Of a DNA stretch of 64,000 bases, positions 10,365-18,227 are shown one piece after another. The DNA comes from CADEED01 sp963711635. Its GTDB lineage: Bacteria > Pseudomonadota > Gammaproteobacteria > Steroidobacterales > Steroidobacteraceae. The translations under genes and the position numbers were made by a program. The DNA lies in contig CAVQEZ010000005.1 of NCBI GenBank assembly GCA_963711635.1, positions 248,001 to 312,000 on the forward strand, read 5' to 3'. How positions within the stretch are numbered: position 1 is the stretch's first letter; each line of letters begins with the position of its first letter. Below the pieces are notes generated by a model. That model was given only the letters and a program-made list of their open reading frames with translations. It was not told the origin of the DNA and searched no databases.

Positions 10365-12500
10365 GTGGAAACCCTGAACCCCAATCTGCTGCTCGCCATT
10401 CCGCTGCTGCCGCTGGTCGCGGCCGCGATCTCGGGGATTTTCTGCAGCGTGCTGCCGCGCTGGGTGGCGCACACCCTGACCATCGCGGCCGTCGCCATCT
10501 CCTTCGGCATGTCGGCGCACGTGGCCGGCTCGATCTTCTTCCACGGTGCCGAGACCTACAACGACACCGTGTACACCTGGCTGGTCAGCGATGGCCTCAC
10601 CATGAAGGTGGGATTCCTCGTCGATCAGCTCACCGCGCTGATGATGTGCGTGGTCACGTTCGTCTCGCTGTGCGTGCACGTGTACACCATCGGCTACATG
10701 GCCGACGACGACGGCTACAACCGCTTCTTCAGCTACATCTCGCTGTTCACGTTCTCGATGTTGATGCTCGTCATGAGCAACAACTTCATGCAGCTGTTCT
10801 TCGGCTGGGAAGCGGTGGGCGTGGTCAGCTACCTGCTGATCGGCTTCTGGTACAAGCGGCCCAGCGCCATCTTCGCCAACCTCAAGGCCTTCTTGGTCAA
10901 CCGGGTCGGCGACTTCGGCTTCGTGCTCGGCATCTCCGGCGTCGTGTACTACACCGCGCAATTCGGCGGCGCCTCGCTGGACTACGTGGACGCGTTCAAA
11001 GCCGCGCCGCAGATCGCGGGCCAGACCTTCAATCTGCCCGGCACCGACGGCGTCAATGCGATGACCTTCATCTGCATTTGCCTGTTCATCGGCGCCATGG
11101 GCAAGTCGGCGCAGGTGCCATTGCACGTGTGGCTGCCGGATTCCATGGAAGGCCCGACGCCGATCTCCGCGTTGATCCACGCCGCCACCATGGTGACCGC
11201 GGGCATCTTCATGGTGGCGCGCATGTCGCCGCTGTTCGAGTTCTCCGAGTACGCGTTGAACTTCGTGCTGTTCATCGGCGCGACCACGGCGCTGTTCATG
11301 GGCTTCCTCGGCATCATCAACAACGACATCAAGCGCGTCGTGGCGTATTCGACGCTCTCGCAGCTCGGTTACATGACCGTGGCACTGGGAGTGTCGGCCT
11401 ACAGCTTCGGCATCTTCCACCTGATGACGCATGCCTTCTTCAAGGCGCTGCTGTTCCTCGCGGCGGGCTCGGTGATCATCTGCATGCACCACGAGCAGGA
11501 CATGCGCAAGATGGGCGGGCTGTTCAAGCACATGAAGATCACCGCGATCACGTGCTGGATCGGCTCGCTCGCGCTGATCGGCACGCCGTTCTTCTCGGGT
11601 TACTACTCGAAGGATCTGATCATCGACGCGGTGAAGCATCAGCATCACCTGCATCCGGACAATGCGATCGCCACCTACGCGTACTGGTGCGTGATGATCG
11701 GAGTGTTCGTCACGGCGTTCTATTCGTTCCGGCTGCTGTTCATGACGTTCCACGGCAAGCCGCGTTGGGACGCGGGCGCTGCCCATGCCGCGCACGCGGA
11801 TCACGGGCACGACGTTACCCACAAAGAGGCGCATGAGACGCACGCTGAAAGCGGGCAGGGTGCGCACGGCGAGCATCACGACCATGCTCATGACGACCAC
11901 GGCCACGGACATCATGGCGGCCCACCGTTGAAAGAGCGCTGGGACATGGTCGGACCGCTCATCGCGCTGGCGATTCCGTCGGTGCTCATTGGCGCGATCA
12001 CCTTCCAGCCGCTGCTATTCGGTGGCGGCTTCGGCGATTCGATATTCTTCAGCGAAGGACACCGCGAGATACTCCGCGAAATCGGCGCGAGCGTCGGCAA
12101 CTGGTGGCACTTCGGGCTGCATGCGCTTCTGAACCCGGTGTTCTGGATCATGGCGGCGGGCGTGCTGTCTGCCTGGGCCCTGTACATCCAGTGGCCGCAT
12201 TGGCCAGACGTCATCGACGCGAAGCTCAAGCCGCTGCGCTGGGTTCTCGAGCGCAAGTACGGCTTCGACTGGTTCAACGAGAACGTGCTCGCTGCCGGCG
12301 GCCGCTTGTTAGGCAGGATTTTCTGGAAGGCCGGCGATACGGCCATCATCGACGGCATCGTGGTCGACGGTTCGGCCAAGACCATCGGCCTCGTCGCCGG
12401 CATCGTGCGCCGCGTGCAGAGCGGCTTCCTGTATTCCTATGCCTTCTGGATGGTCATCGGTCTGGCCGTGATGCTGGGCTGGTTCCTGACGCACTCTTAA
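10365..12500 (+). CDS. nuoL: NADH-quinone oxidoreductase subunit L
   Basis: A 711-residue antiporter-like proton-pumping subunit at the distal end of complex I, with about 16 helices and the long lateral helix near the C-terminus. Family stretches are LFFGWEAVGVVSYLLIGFW (with the key Glu), MGKSAQVPLHVWLPDSMEGP with the conserved Lys, and RVVAYSTLSQLGYM. Unusual is a histidine-rich hydrophilic insertion, about residues 472-520, holding some 16 His plus Asp and Glu, in the loop after GKPRWD. The start is GTG at 10365. Confidence 0.96.
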   Translation: METLNPNLLLAIPLLPLVAAAISGIFCSVLPRWVAHTLTIAAVAISFGMSAHVAGSIFFHGAETYNDTVYTWLVSDGLTMKVGFLVDQLTALMMCVVTFVSLCVHVYTIGYMADDDGYNRFFSYISLFTFSMLMLVMSNNFMQLFFGWEAVGVVSYLLIGFWYKRPSAIFANLKAFLVNRVGDFGFVLGISGVVYYTAQFGGASLDYVDAFKAAPQIAGQTFNLPGTDGVNAMTFICICLFIGAMGKSAQVPLHVWLPDSMEGPTPISALIHAATMVTAGIFMVARMSPLFEFSEYALNFVLFIGATTALFMGFLGIINNDIKRVVAYSTLSQLGYMTVALGVSAYSFGIFHLMTHAFFKALLFLAAGSVIICMHHEQDMRKMGGLFKHMKITAITCWIGSLALIGTPFFSGYYSKDLIIDAVKHQHHLHPDNAIATYAYWCVMIGVFVTAFYSFRLLFMTFHGKPRWDAGAAHAAHADHGHDVTHKEAHETHAESGQGAHGEHHDHAHDDHGHGHHGGPPLKERWDMVGPLIALAIPSVLIGAITFQPLLFGGGFGDSIFFSEGHREILREIGASVGNWWHFGLHALLNPVFWIMAAGVLSAWALYIQWPHWPDVIDAKLKPLRWVLERKYGFDWFNENVLAAGGRLLGRIFWKAGDTAIIDGIVVDGSAKTIGLVAGIVRRVQSGFLYSYAFWMVIGLAVMLGWFLTHS

Positions 12501-12513
12501 ATAACGAGAACAC

Positions 12514-14049
12514 ATGCAGGGGTTTCCGCTTCTATCGTTTTTGACGTGGCTGCCGATCGCGGGCGGCATCGTCGTGTTGGTGTTCGGCGATCGCGGCATC
12601 CAGGCCGGCCGTATCGTCGCGCTGGTCACCGCGGTGGTCGCGTTGCTGGCATCCATCCCGTTGTACACCGGCTTCGATGCCTCGACCTTCGATTACCAGT
12701 TCGTCGAGCGGATGCCCTGGATCCCCGCGCTGCATTCGACTTACTACCTGGGCGTCGACGGCATCTCGATGCCGCTGATCCTGCTGACCACGCTCATCAC
12801 CGTGCCGGTGATCCTGGCGGCGTGGACCGTCATCGACACGCGCCCCGCGCAGTACTTCGCCGCCTTCCTCATCATGGAAGGCCTGATGATCGGCGTGTTC
12901 GCCGCCGTCGATGCGTTGCTGTTCTACTTCTTCTGGGAGGCCATGCTCATCCCGATGTTCCTCATCATCGGCGTGTGGGGCGGCCCGCGGCGCGTGTACG
13001 CGACGCTCAAGTTCTTCCTGTACACCTTCCTCGGCAGCGTGTTCATGCTGGTCGCGCTGATCTACATGTACATGCAGACCGGCCTGGAGCCGACGGGATC
13101 TGACTACTCGATCGCCGCCTTCCAGGCGCTGCCGCTGAACGCCACCGAGCAGATGTGGATTTTCTTCGCGTTCCTGCTGGCGTTCGCCGTGAAGGTTCCG
13201 ATGGTGCCGGTGCACACCTGGTTGCCGGATGCGCACGTCGAGGCGCCCACCGGCGGCTCGGTGGTGCTGGCCGCCATCATGCTGAAGATGGGCGGATACG
13301 GTTTCCTGCGATTCACGCTGCCCATCACGCCGGACGCCTCGCGTGAATTCGACTGGCTGATCATCGCGCTGTCATTGATCGCCGTGGTCTACATCGGCTT
13401 CGTCGCGCTGGTGCAGACCGACATGAAGAAGCTGATCGCGTACTCGTCGATCGCGCACATGGGCTTCGTGACCCTGGGCGCCTTCCTGGTGTACGACATC
13501 TACGCGGCCACGGGCAATGTGCAGGGCGCGACGCTGGGCATCAGCGGCGCCATGGTGCAGATGATTTCGCACGGCCTCATCTCGGGCGCGCTGTTCCTGT
13601 GCGTGGGCGTGATGTACGACCGCGTGCACTCGCGCGAAATCAGCGCCTATGGCGGCGTCATCAACACCATGCCGAAGTTCGGCGCCTTCATGGTGCTGTT
13701 CGCGCTCGCGAACTCGGGCTTGCCCGGCACTTCGGGCTTCGTCGGCGAGTTCATGGTCATCATCGCCTCGTTCAAGGCCAACTTCTGGTACGCCTTCCTC
13801 GCCGGCCTCACGCTGATCCTGGGCGCGGCCTACACGCTGTGGCTGGTGAAGCGCGTGATCTTCGGTGAGGTGGCCAACCATCACGTCGCCGAATTGCAGG
13901 ACCTGAACGGCCGCGAGTTCTTCAACCTGGGCCTGCTGGCGGTGTTCGTGTTGCTCGTGGGCCTGTGGCCCGCGCCGCTGACGGATGTCATGGAGACCAC
14001 GATTCAGCATCTCGTCCAGCAGATTTCCGTCAGCAAGCTGCCACTATGA
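12514..14049 (+). CDS. nuoM: NADH-quinone oxidoreductase subunit M
   Basis: A 511-residue antiporter-like proton-pumping subunit. Conserved features are FYFFWEAMLIPMFLIIG with the essential Glu, FAVKVPMVPVHTWLPDAHVE with the Lys of the discontinuous helix, and LIAYSSIAHMGFV. The helix pattern and length are typical. It starts 13 bases after the nuoL stop. Its TGA overlaps the nuoN ATG (ATGA). Confidence 0.97.
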   Translation: MQGFPLLSFLTWLPIAGGIVVLVFGDRGIQAGRIVALVTAVVALLASIPLYTGFDASTFDYQFVERMPWIPALHSTYYLGVDGISMPLILLTTLITVPVILAAWTVIDTRPAQYFAAFLIMEGLMIGVFAAVDALLFYFFWEAMLIPMFLIIGVWGGPRRVYATLKFFLYTFLGSVFMLVALIYMYMQTGLEPTGSDYSIAAFQALPLNATEQMWIFFAFLLAFAVKVPMVPVHTWLPDAHVEAPTGGSVVLAAIMLKMGGYGFLRFTLPITPDASREFDWLIIALSLIAVVYIGFVALVQTDMKKLIAYSSIAHMGFVTLGAFLVYDIYAATGNVQGATLGISGAMVQMISHGLISGALFLCVGVMYDRVHSREISAYGGVINTMPKFGAFMVLFALANSGLPGTSGFVGEFMVIIASFKANFWYAFLAGLTLILGAAYTLWLVKRVIFGEVANHHVAELQDLNGREFFNLGLLAVFVLLVGLWPAPLTDVMETTIQHLVQQISVSKLPL

Positions 14050-15494
14050 GCTCCGTAGAAAATTTCACCTGGGCCAGCCTGCAACCGGCACTGCCGGAGA
14101 TCTACCTCACGGCCGCGATCTGCCTGCTGCTGATGGTCGACGTATTCGCCGGCGAGCGGCGCCGCTGGATCGCGCCCACGCTCACCTTGCTGATTCTCGC
14201 CGGCGGCGCGGCCGTCACGGCGTACTACGCCAATGTCGATACGCGCGTGCTGTTGTTCGGCGACAGCTACGTCGCCGATCCGCTGGCGGTGCTGCTCAAG
14301 TTATTCGGCTTCATGACCATGGCGGTGGCGCTGCTGTATTCGCGCGAGTACCTCGAGCGACGCGGCATGATGCGCGGCGAGTACTACGTGCTGGCGCTGA
14401 CCGCGCTGCTCGGCATCTTCGTCATGGTGTCGGCCAACAGCCTGCTCACCGTGTACATCGGCGTCGAGCTCATGTCGCTGTCGCTGTACGCCATGGTGGC
14501 CTTCGATCGCGATTCCGGCATCGCGGCCGAGTCTGCGATGAAGTACTTCCTGCTCGGCGCCATCGCGTCGGGAATGCTGTTGTACGGCATGTCGCTGATC
14601 TACGGCCTCAACGGCACGCTGAATCTCGACGACCTGGCCGAGAAGGCCACGGGCCAGCCCAGCCTGGGCGTGATCCTCGGACTCGTGTTCATCGTCGTGG
14701 CGATCGCGTTCAAGTTCGGCGCGGTGCCATTCCACATGTGGGTGCCCGACGTGTACAGCGGCGCGCCCACGGCCGTGACCTTGTTCCTGTCCACCGTGCC
14801 GAAGATCGCGTCGTTCGCATTCGCGTTCCGGCTGCTGGCGCATGGCATGGGCAGCGTCGGCGCCGCGTGGCAGGACATGCTGGCGCCGCTGGCCGTGTTG
14901 TCGATGGTGTTCGGCAACCTCATCGCCATCGCGCAGTCCAGCCTGAAGCGCATGCTGGCGTACTCGGCCATCGGCAACGTGGGCTTCATCCTGCTCGGCT
15001 TCGTCGCCGGTACGGCCGAAGGCTACGAGGCCGCGCTGTACTACACCGTGGCCTACGTGATCATGACGCTCGGTTCCTTCGGCGTGCTCACGCTGGCCAG
15101 CCGCGCCGGCTTCGAAGCCGAGGACCTTGATCACTTCAAGGGACTGCACAAGCGCGATCCGTTGCTGGCGCTGGTCATGATGTGCCTGATGTTCTCGACG
15201 GCCGGCGTGCCGCCCTTCATCGGCTTCTGGGCCAAGTTCAACATCTTCCAGGCGCTGTGGCTCACCGGGCACTACTGGCTGATCATCATCGCGGCCGCGA
15301 TGTCCGTGGTCGGCGTGTTCTACTACCTGCGCGTGGTCAAGCTCATGTACTTCGATGCGCCGGGCGATCTGCCGCAGGGTTCCTCCAGCACCTTCGCCGT
15401 ACGCGCCGTGCTGGCGCTCAATGGCATCGCCGTGCTGGTGCTGGGCCTGGCGCCCAACGCCTTGATTCAGCTCTGCGCCCGCGTCATCGGCTGA
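14046..15494 (+). CDS. nuoN: NADH-quinone oxidoreductase subunit N
   Basis: A 482-residue antiporter-like subunit, the last of the 14 nuo genes. Visible motifs are VYIGVELMSLSLYAMVAF with the key Glu, FKFGAVPFHMWVPDVYSGAP with the conserved Lys, and MLAYSAIGNVGFILLG. ATG 14046 overlaps the nuoM stop; upstream sequence in the same frame is nuoM shadow. The operon then ends: the initiator tRNA gene starts 73 bases after the stop. Confidence 0.97.
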   Translation: MSSVENFTWASLQPALPEIYLTAAICLLLMVDVFAGERRRWIAPTLTLLILAGGAAVTAYYANVDTRVLLFGDSYVADPLAVLLKLFGFMTMAVALLYSREYLERRGMMRGEYYVLALTALLGIFVMVSANSLLTVYIGVELMSLSLYAMVAFDRDSGIAAESAMKYFLLGAIASGMLLYGMSLIYGLNGTLNLDDLAEKATGQPSLGVILGLVFIVVAIAFKFGAVPFHMWVPDVYSGAPTAVTLFLSTVPKIASFAFAFRLLAHGMGSVGAAWQDMLAPLAVLSMVFGNLIAIAQSSLKRMLAYSAIGNVGFILLGFVAGTAEGYEAALYYTVAYVIMTLGSFGVLTLASRAGFEAEDLDHFKGLHKRDPLLALVMMCLMFSTAGVPPFIGFWAKFNIFQALWLTGHYWLIIIAAAMSVVGVFYYLRVVKLMYFDAPGDLPQGSSSTFAVRAVLALNGIAVLVLGLAPNALIQLCARVIG

Positions 15495-15567
15495 AGAATT
15501 CGCTTTAGGGTTTGCAAAGGGGCGAGGCTTCGCAGAGAATGCGCGCCCCTCGATCGAGGGGATCGGT

Positions 15568-15644
15568 TGCGGGGTGGAGCAGTCTGGCAGCTCGTCGGGC
15601 TCATAACCCGAAGGTCGCAGGTTCAAATCCTGCCCCCGCTACCA
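15568..15644 (+). tRNA. Initiator tRNA-fMet, anticodon CAT
   Basis: A 77-base tRNA with encoded CCA. The three consecutive G:C pairs in the anticodon stem (CGGGCTCATAACCCG) mark it as the initiator, together with an unpaired 1:72 position. Here bases 1 and 72 are both T (T15568 and T15640), giving U1-U72 instead of the common C1-A72 mismatch. It is followed directly by a strong terminator, so it may be cotranscribed with nuo or have its own promoter. Confidence 0.95.
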
Positions 15645-15653
15645 ACTATTCAA

Positions 15654-15683
15654 GGCTCCGGCGCAAAACGCCGGGGCCTTTTT
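15654..15683 (+). terminator. Rho-independent terminator after tRNA-fMet
   Basis: A 10-bp stem (GGCTCCGGCG with CGCCGGGGCC, one G-U pair) with loop CAAAA is followed by TTTTT. It starts ten bases after the tRNA CCA end and probably closes the nuoA-N/tRNA transcription unit. The 81 bases between it and the converging gene hold nothing else recognisable. Confidence 0.9.
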
Positions 15684-15764
15684 AGTTTCTGCGGCACCAA
15701 CGTCCCATCGACCGATGCGCTTCGGTCCATCTAGCGTTCCCCACGGAATACCGCCGTTGCCGTT

Positions 15765-16484
15765 TCAGTAGATCGCCGCGAGCTCCAGCTCGTTGTCGAT
15801 GACCATTCCGACTCCTGGACAATAGAACTTGGTGGATTTCGCGCCCGGCTCGAGCGGTGAGGTCTCGCGAGTTTCGATACAACCTCTGAAAGTGCCCGCC
15901 GGTACATCGATCACCAGACCCGTACCTACGTGTTCGGCCCGATCCAGCGCAACGTCCGGCGCCAGTTCCTGGAAGTAGCGTGTGCCGAGCAGGAATGCTG
16001 AATCCGGCATGATGATGCCGGGCATTGCGCCGTGGCGGCCCGCGATCCATGCCCCGTCGTGCGAGACGATTTCGCCTTCTTCGTAGATGTCCACCTCTTC
16101 ACCGAAATAGTAGAGGTCACGGCTGGGTGTGCACAGCGCCACAAAGTTGCGGGAGATCTCCTTGAGCTCTCCATCTTCCGTTTCGCGTTCTTCCACGACC
16201 CGCGTGGTCAGGTGCCGGCGGTGGGCGCCGGAACCCAACGTAATGCGCCGCGTCTGGAATTCCGTGGTGATCCACAGCTCCTCGAGCTCCGCGCAATTCC
16301 CCTCGCTCACGCACCGGGAGTTGTTGTAGTAAAGCTGCCGCCCCGGCACCAGCGGGAAGTACTTGTTGCCTTCCTTGGCCGTGAACTGGCAGGACTTCAG
16401 CGGGAAATGCTCCGTGAATGCAGGCGCCGCGGCGGGGGCGGCGACGGGGGTCATCAATATCAGCAACAATGTGGCTGCGCGCAT
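15765..16484 (-). CDS. Unknown exported protein, predicted ECF-regulon member
   Basis: 239 residues. ATG 16484 is preceded by a good ribosome site (AAGGAG) and starts a signal peptide MRAATLLLILMTPVAAPAAA. The mature part has paired Cys and stretches such as NKYFPLVPGRQLYY, RDLYYFGEEVDIYEEG, HGAMPGIIMPDSAFLLG, TSPLEPGAKSTKFYCPGVG. I recognise this as a widespread family of exported proteins of unknown role, but know no function. An ECF-type promoter reads into it from 16539-16515, with the CGTC box 31 bases before the ATG. It is divergent from the sigma factor gene. Confidence 0.85.
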   Translation of the reverse strand: MRAATLLLILMTPVAAPAAAPAFTEHFPLKSCQFTAKEGNKYFPLVPGRQLYYNNSRCVSEGNCAELEELWITTEFQTRRITLGSGAHRRHLTTRVVEERETEDGELKEISRNFVALCTPSRDLYYFGEEVDIYEEGEIVSHDGAWIAGRHGAMPGIIMPDSAFLLGTRYFQELAPDVALDRAEHVGTGLVIDVPAGTFRGCIETRETSPLEPGAKSTKFYCPGVGMVIDNELELAAIY

Positions 16485-16514
16485 GACTATCTCCTTCACC
16501 AATGTGCGGGGAGA

Positions 16515-16539
16515 GACGCAGGCACCGCCCGAATCCTTC
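16515..16539 (-). promoter_or_regulatory. ECF-type promoter for the exported protein gene (copy 1)
   Basis: On the minus strand GAAGGATTC (16539-16531), 12 bases, then CGTC (16518-16515). The -35-like half is one arm of a perfect 11-bp inverted repeat (16532-16542 with 16551-16561). CGTC is the -10 type read by many ECF sigma factors. The ATG lies 31 bases on. The same layout recurs at 16554-16578, 21256-21232 and 21270-21294. Confidence 0.75.
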
Positions 16540-16553
16540 GCATGGCACGCTGC

Positions 16554-16578
16554 GAAGGATTTATCCCGCTGCCGCGTC
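16554..16578 (+). promoter_or_regulatory. ECF-type promoter for the sigma factor operon (copy 2)
   Basis: GAAGGATTT (16554-16562), 12 bases, then CGTC (16575-16578). It is back to back with copy 1, their -35 elements forming the two arms of one inverted repeat with an 8-base centre. It predicts autoregulation of the sigma gene. The expected transcription start (about 16586-16589) falls on or after the first ATG at 16583, so this transcript would be leaderless or nearly so. Confidence 0.72.
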
Positions 16579-16582
16579 AGAG

Positions 16583-17224
16583 ATGAGGATGGGCCTGGAC
16601 AAGTCGCCACACGATGACAAAGCCGTTGCCGCGCGCATCCTGGCGGGCGACGAAGCCGCGTTTCGCCGCCTGTTCGACGAGTTGTTCCCCAAGCTGTACC
16701 GCTTCGCGATGCTGCGGCTCGATGGCAATCGCGACGACGTATGCGAAGTGGTGCAGCAGACTTACTGCCGCGCCTTCGAGAAACTCACCTACTACCGGGG
16801 CGAAGCGTCTTTGTTTGGCTGGATGTGCCAGATCTGCCGCAATGCGATCGCGGACCTGCGCCGCCAACGCCGGCACTTGGTGAGCGAGGTTCCGAATGCC
16901 GACAGCGACGCGACGATCGAATCGTTTCTCGAAGCATTGTCGGCGCCGCTTGCAGATGAGCCTGAGAGCCAGGTGTCGCGCATGGAACTGGTCCGGCTGA
17001 TCCAGAGCACCCTCGATTGCCTGCCATCGCACTATGGAGACGTGCTGGAATGGAAATACATCGATGGGCTCGCTCTCGAGGAGATCGCCACCCGGCTGGA
17101 GTTGGGATCAAAGGCCGCGGAGTCCCTGCTCGGCCGCGCGCGAGGCGCCTTTCGCGAGGCGATGGCCCTGGTAGCAGGATCGCGCGATGAGCTGCCCGAA
17201 TGGATAGGTAGACACCATGGCTAG
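16583..17224 (+). CDS. RNA polymerase ECF-type sigma factor
   Basis: 213 residues. Region 2 is visible at about residues 22-97 (DEAAFRRLFDELFPKLYRFA, CEVVQQTYCRAFEKL, SLFGWMCQICRNAIADLRRQ). Region 4 is at about 150-205 (LPSHYGDVLEWKYIDGLALEEIATRL). The two are joined by an acidic linker. It recruits RNA polymerase to a small promoter set, proposed here as GAAGGATTY-N12-CGTC. ATG 16583 and 16589 are both possible; the second fits a leaderless transcript. The stop overlaps the start of the FecR-like gene by eight bases, so regulator and sigma are coupled as in Fec-type surface signalling systems. Confidence 0.9.
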   Translation: MRMGLDKSPHDDKAVAARILAGDEAAFRRLFDELFPKLYRFAMLRLDGNRDDVCEVVQQTYCRAFEKLTYYRGEASLFGWMCQICRNAIADLRRQRRHLVSEVPNADSDATIESFLEALSAPLADEPESQVSRMELVRLIQSTLDCLPSHYGDVLEWKYIDGLALEEIATRLELGSKAAESLLGRARGAFREAMALVAGSRDELPEWIGRHHG

Positions 17225-18224
17225 TCACCCGGAACAGGATTCAGTCGCCGCGCTGCTGCGCACGGTCGGCAAACGCGCCGCACCGCCCCCTGAGGACTAC
17301 GAGCGCATATTGCTGGCGAGCCGCGTCGCCTGGCAGCGCGCAGTACGGCAACGTGCGCGCCGTCGTTGGACTTACGCACTGGCTGCGGGCATTGCGCTCG
17401 TGGCTTTCACGGCCCTTGTGATGCGCCAGTTCGATCGCTCCGATCCACCGATGCTTGCAGGAACCCTATCCATCGCCATGGGCCCTGTGTTCACGGGCAC
17501 AGCCACCGCCGAGGACTGGAATTCGCTTTCCGGCACTGAGGTCCCGCTCATGAGTGGCACGCGCTTGCGCACCGATGCTTCGGGCCGCGCGGCGTTGCGG
17601 CTGGTCTCGGGTACGGCGCTGCGAATCGCGGGACGCAGTCACGTGATCTTCGGCACGAATGCGCGCATCGAACTGCTCGAGGGCCGGGTCTATCTGGACA
17701 CGCATGGCGTAACCCAGGGTGTCGAGATAGTCACGCGTTTCGGCACGCTGCGGGATATCGGCACGCAATTCGAAGTGGTTGCCACGGACACCAGCCTGCG
17801 CGTACGTACGCGCGAAGGTGCAGTCACGTTGACGCGGGCGCGATCCGATGCCGTCCTGCGATGCGACGTCAGCGAGGAGCTGCGTATCGACGTCAGTGGT
17901 CTGGTGGAGCGCGGTCACATCGCGGCATTCGATCCGGAATGGAGCTGGGTGGAATCGCTGGCGGAAGTGCCGCGTGGTCCGGAGCTGACCTTGCGCCGGT
18001 TTCTCGACTGGGTGGCGCGCGAGACCGGCCGGCGGCTGCGTTATGACTCGCCCGAAACCGAGGCGCGCGTGAACCAGATCGTCCTGCATGGCACTCCCCC
18101 GCATCGCGCGCCGGTGCAGGCGCTGGAGATCACTCTCGCTACCACCGACATCGATTATTCACTGCCGGACGATGGCACGATTCTGCTGCGGCCCCGGGAC
18201 GTCATTGCCCCCGCGTATCATTGA
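17217..18224 (+). CDS. FecR-like anti-sigma/sigma-regulator membrane protein
   Basis: 335 residues. A short cytoplasmic N-terminus (residues 1-42) and one membrane helix (about 44-64, YALAAGIALVAFTALVM) precede a periplasmic FecR domain with the typical RTDASGRAALRLVSGTALRI and RFGTLRDIGTQFEVVATD stretches. A C-terminal STN-like segment (LTLRRFLDWVARETGRRLRY) follows. FecR proteins pass a signal from an outer-membrane receptor to the partner sigma factor. Overlap with the sigma gene and a three-base gap to the receptor gene support a three-part system. The cytoplasmic part is short, so whether it inhibits or activates the sigma factor cannot be told. Confidence 0.88.
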   Translation: MASHPEQDSVAALLRTVGKRAAPPPEDYERILLASRVAWQRAVRQRARRRWTYALAAGIALVAFTALVMRQFDRSDPPMLAGTLSIAMGPVFTGTATAEDWNSLSGTEVPLMSGTRLRTDASGRAALRLVSGTALRIAGRSHVIFGTNARIELLEGRVYLDTHGVTQGVEIVTRFGTLRDIGTQFEVVATDTSLRVRTREGAVTLTRARSDAVLRCDVSEELRIDVSGLVERGHIAAFDPEWSWVESLAEVPRGPELTLRRFLDWVARETGRRLRYDSPETEARVNQIVLHGTPPHRAPVQALEITLATTDIDYSLPDDGTILLRPRDVIAPAYH

Positions 18225-18227
18225 CCC

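Noticed and set aside
10326..11915. Long minus-strand open frame opposite nuoL (529 codons)
   Set aside because: It is an antisense shadow caused by GC-rich third positions; His/Arg-rich composition and no recognisable motif.
16532..16561. Inverted repeat as a terminator of the sigma-gene region
   Set aside because: There is no T-run on either strand and no gene ends here; the arms fit the -35 elements of two divergent promoters.
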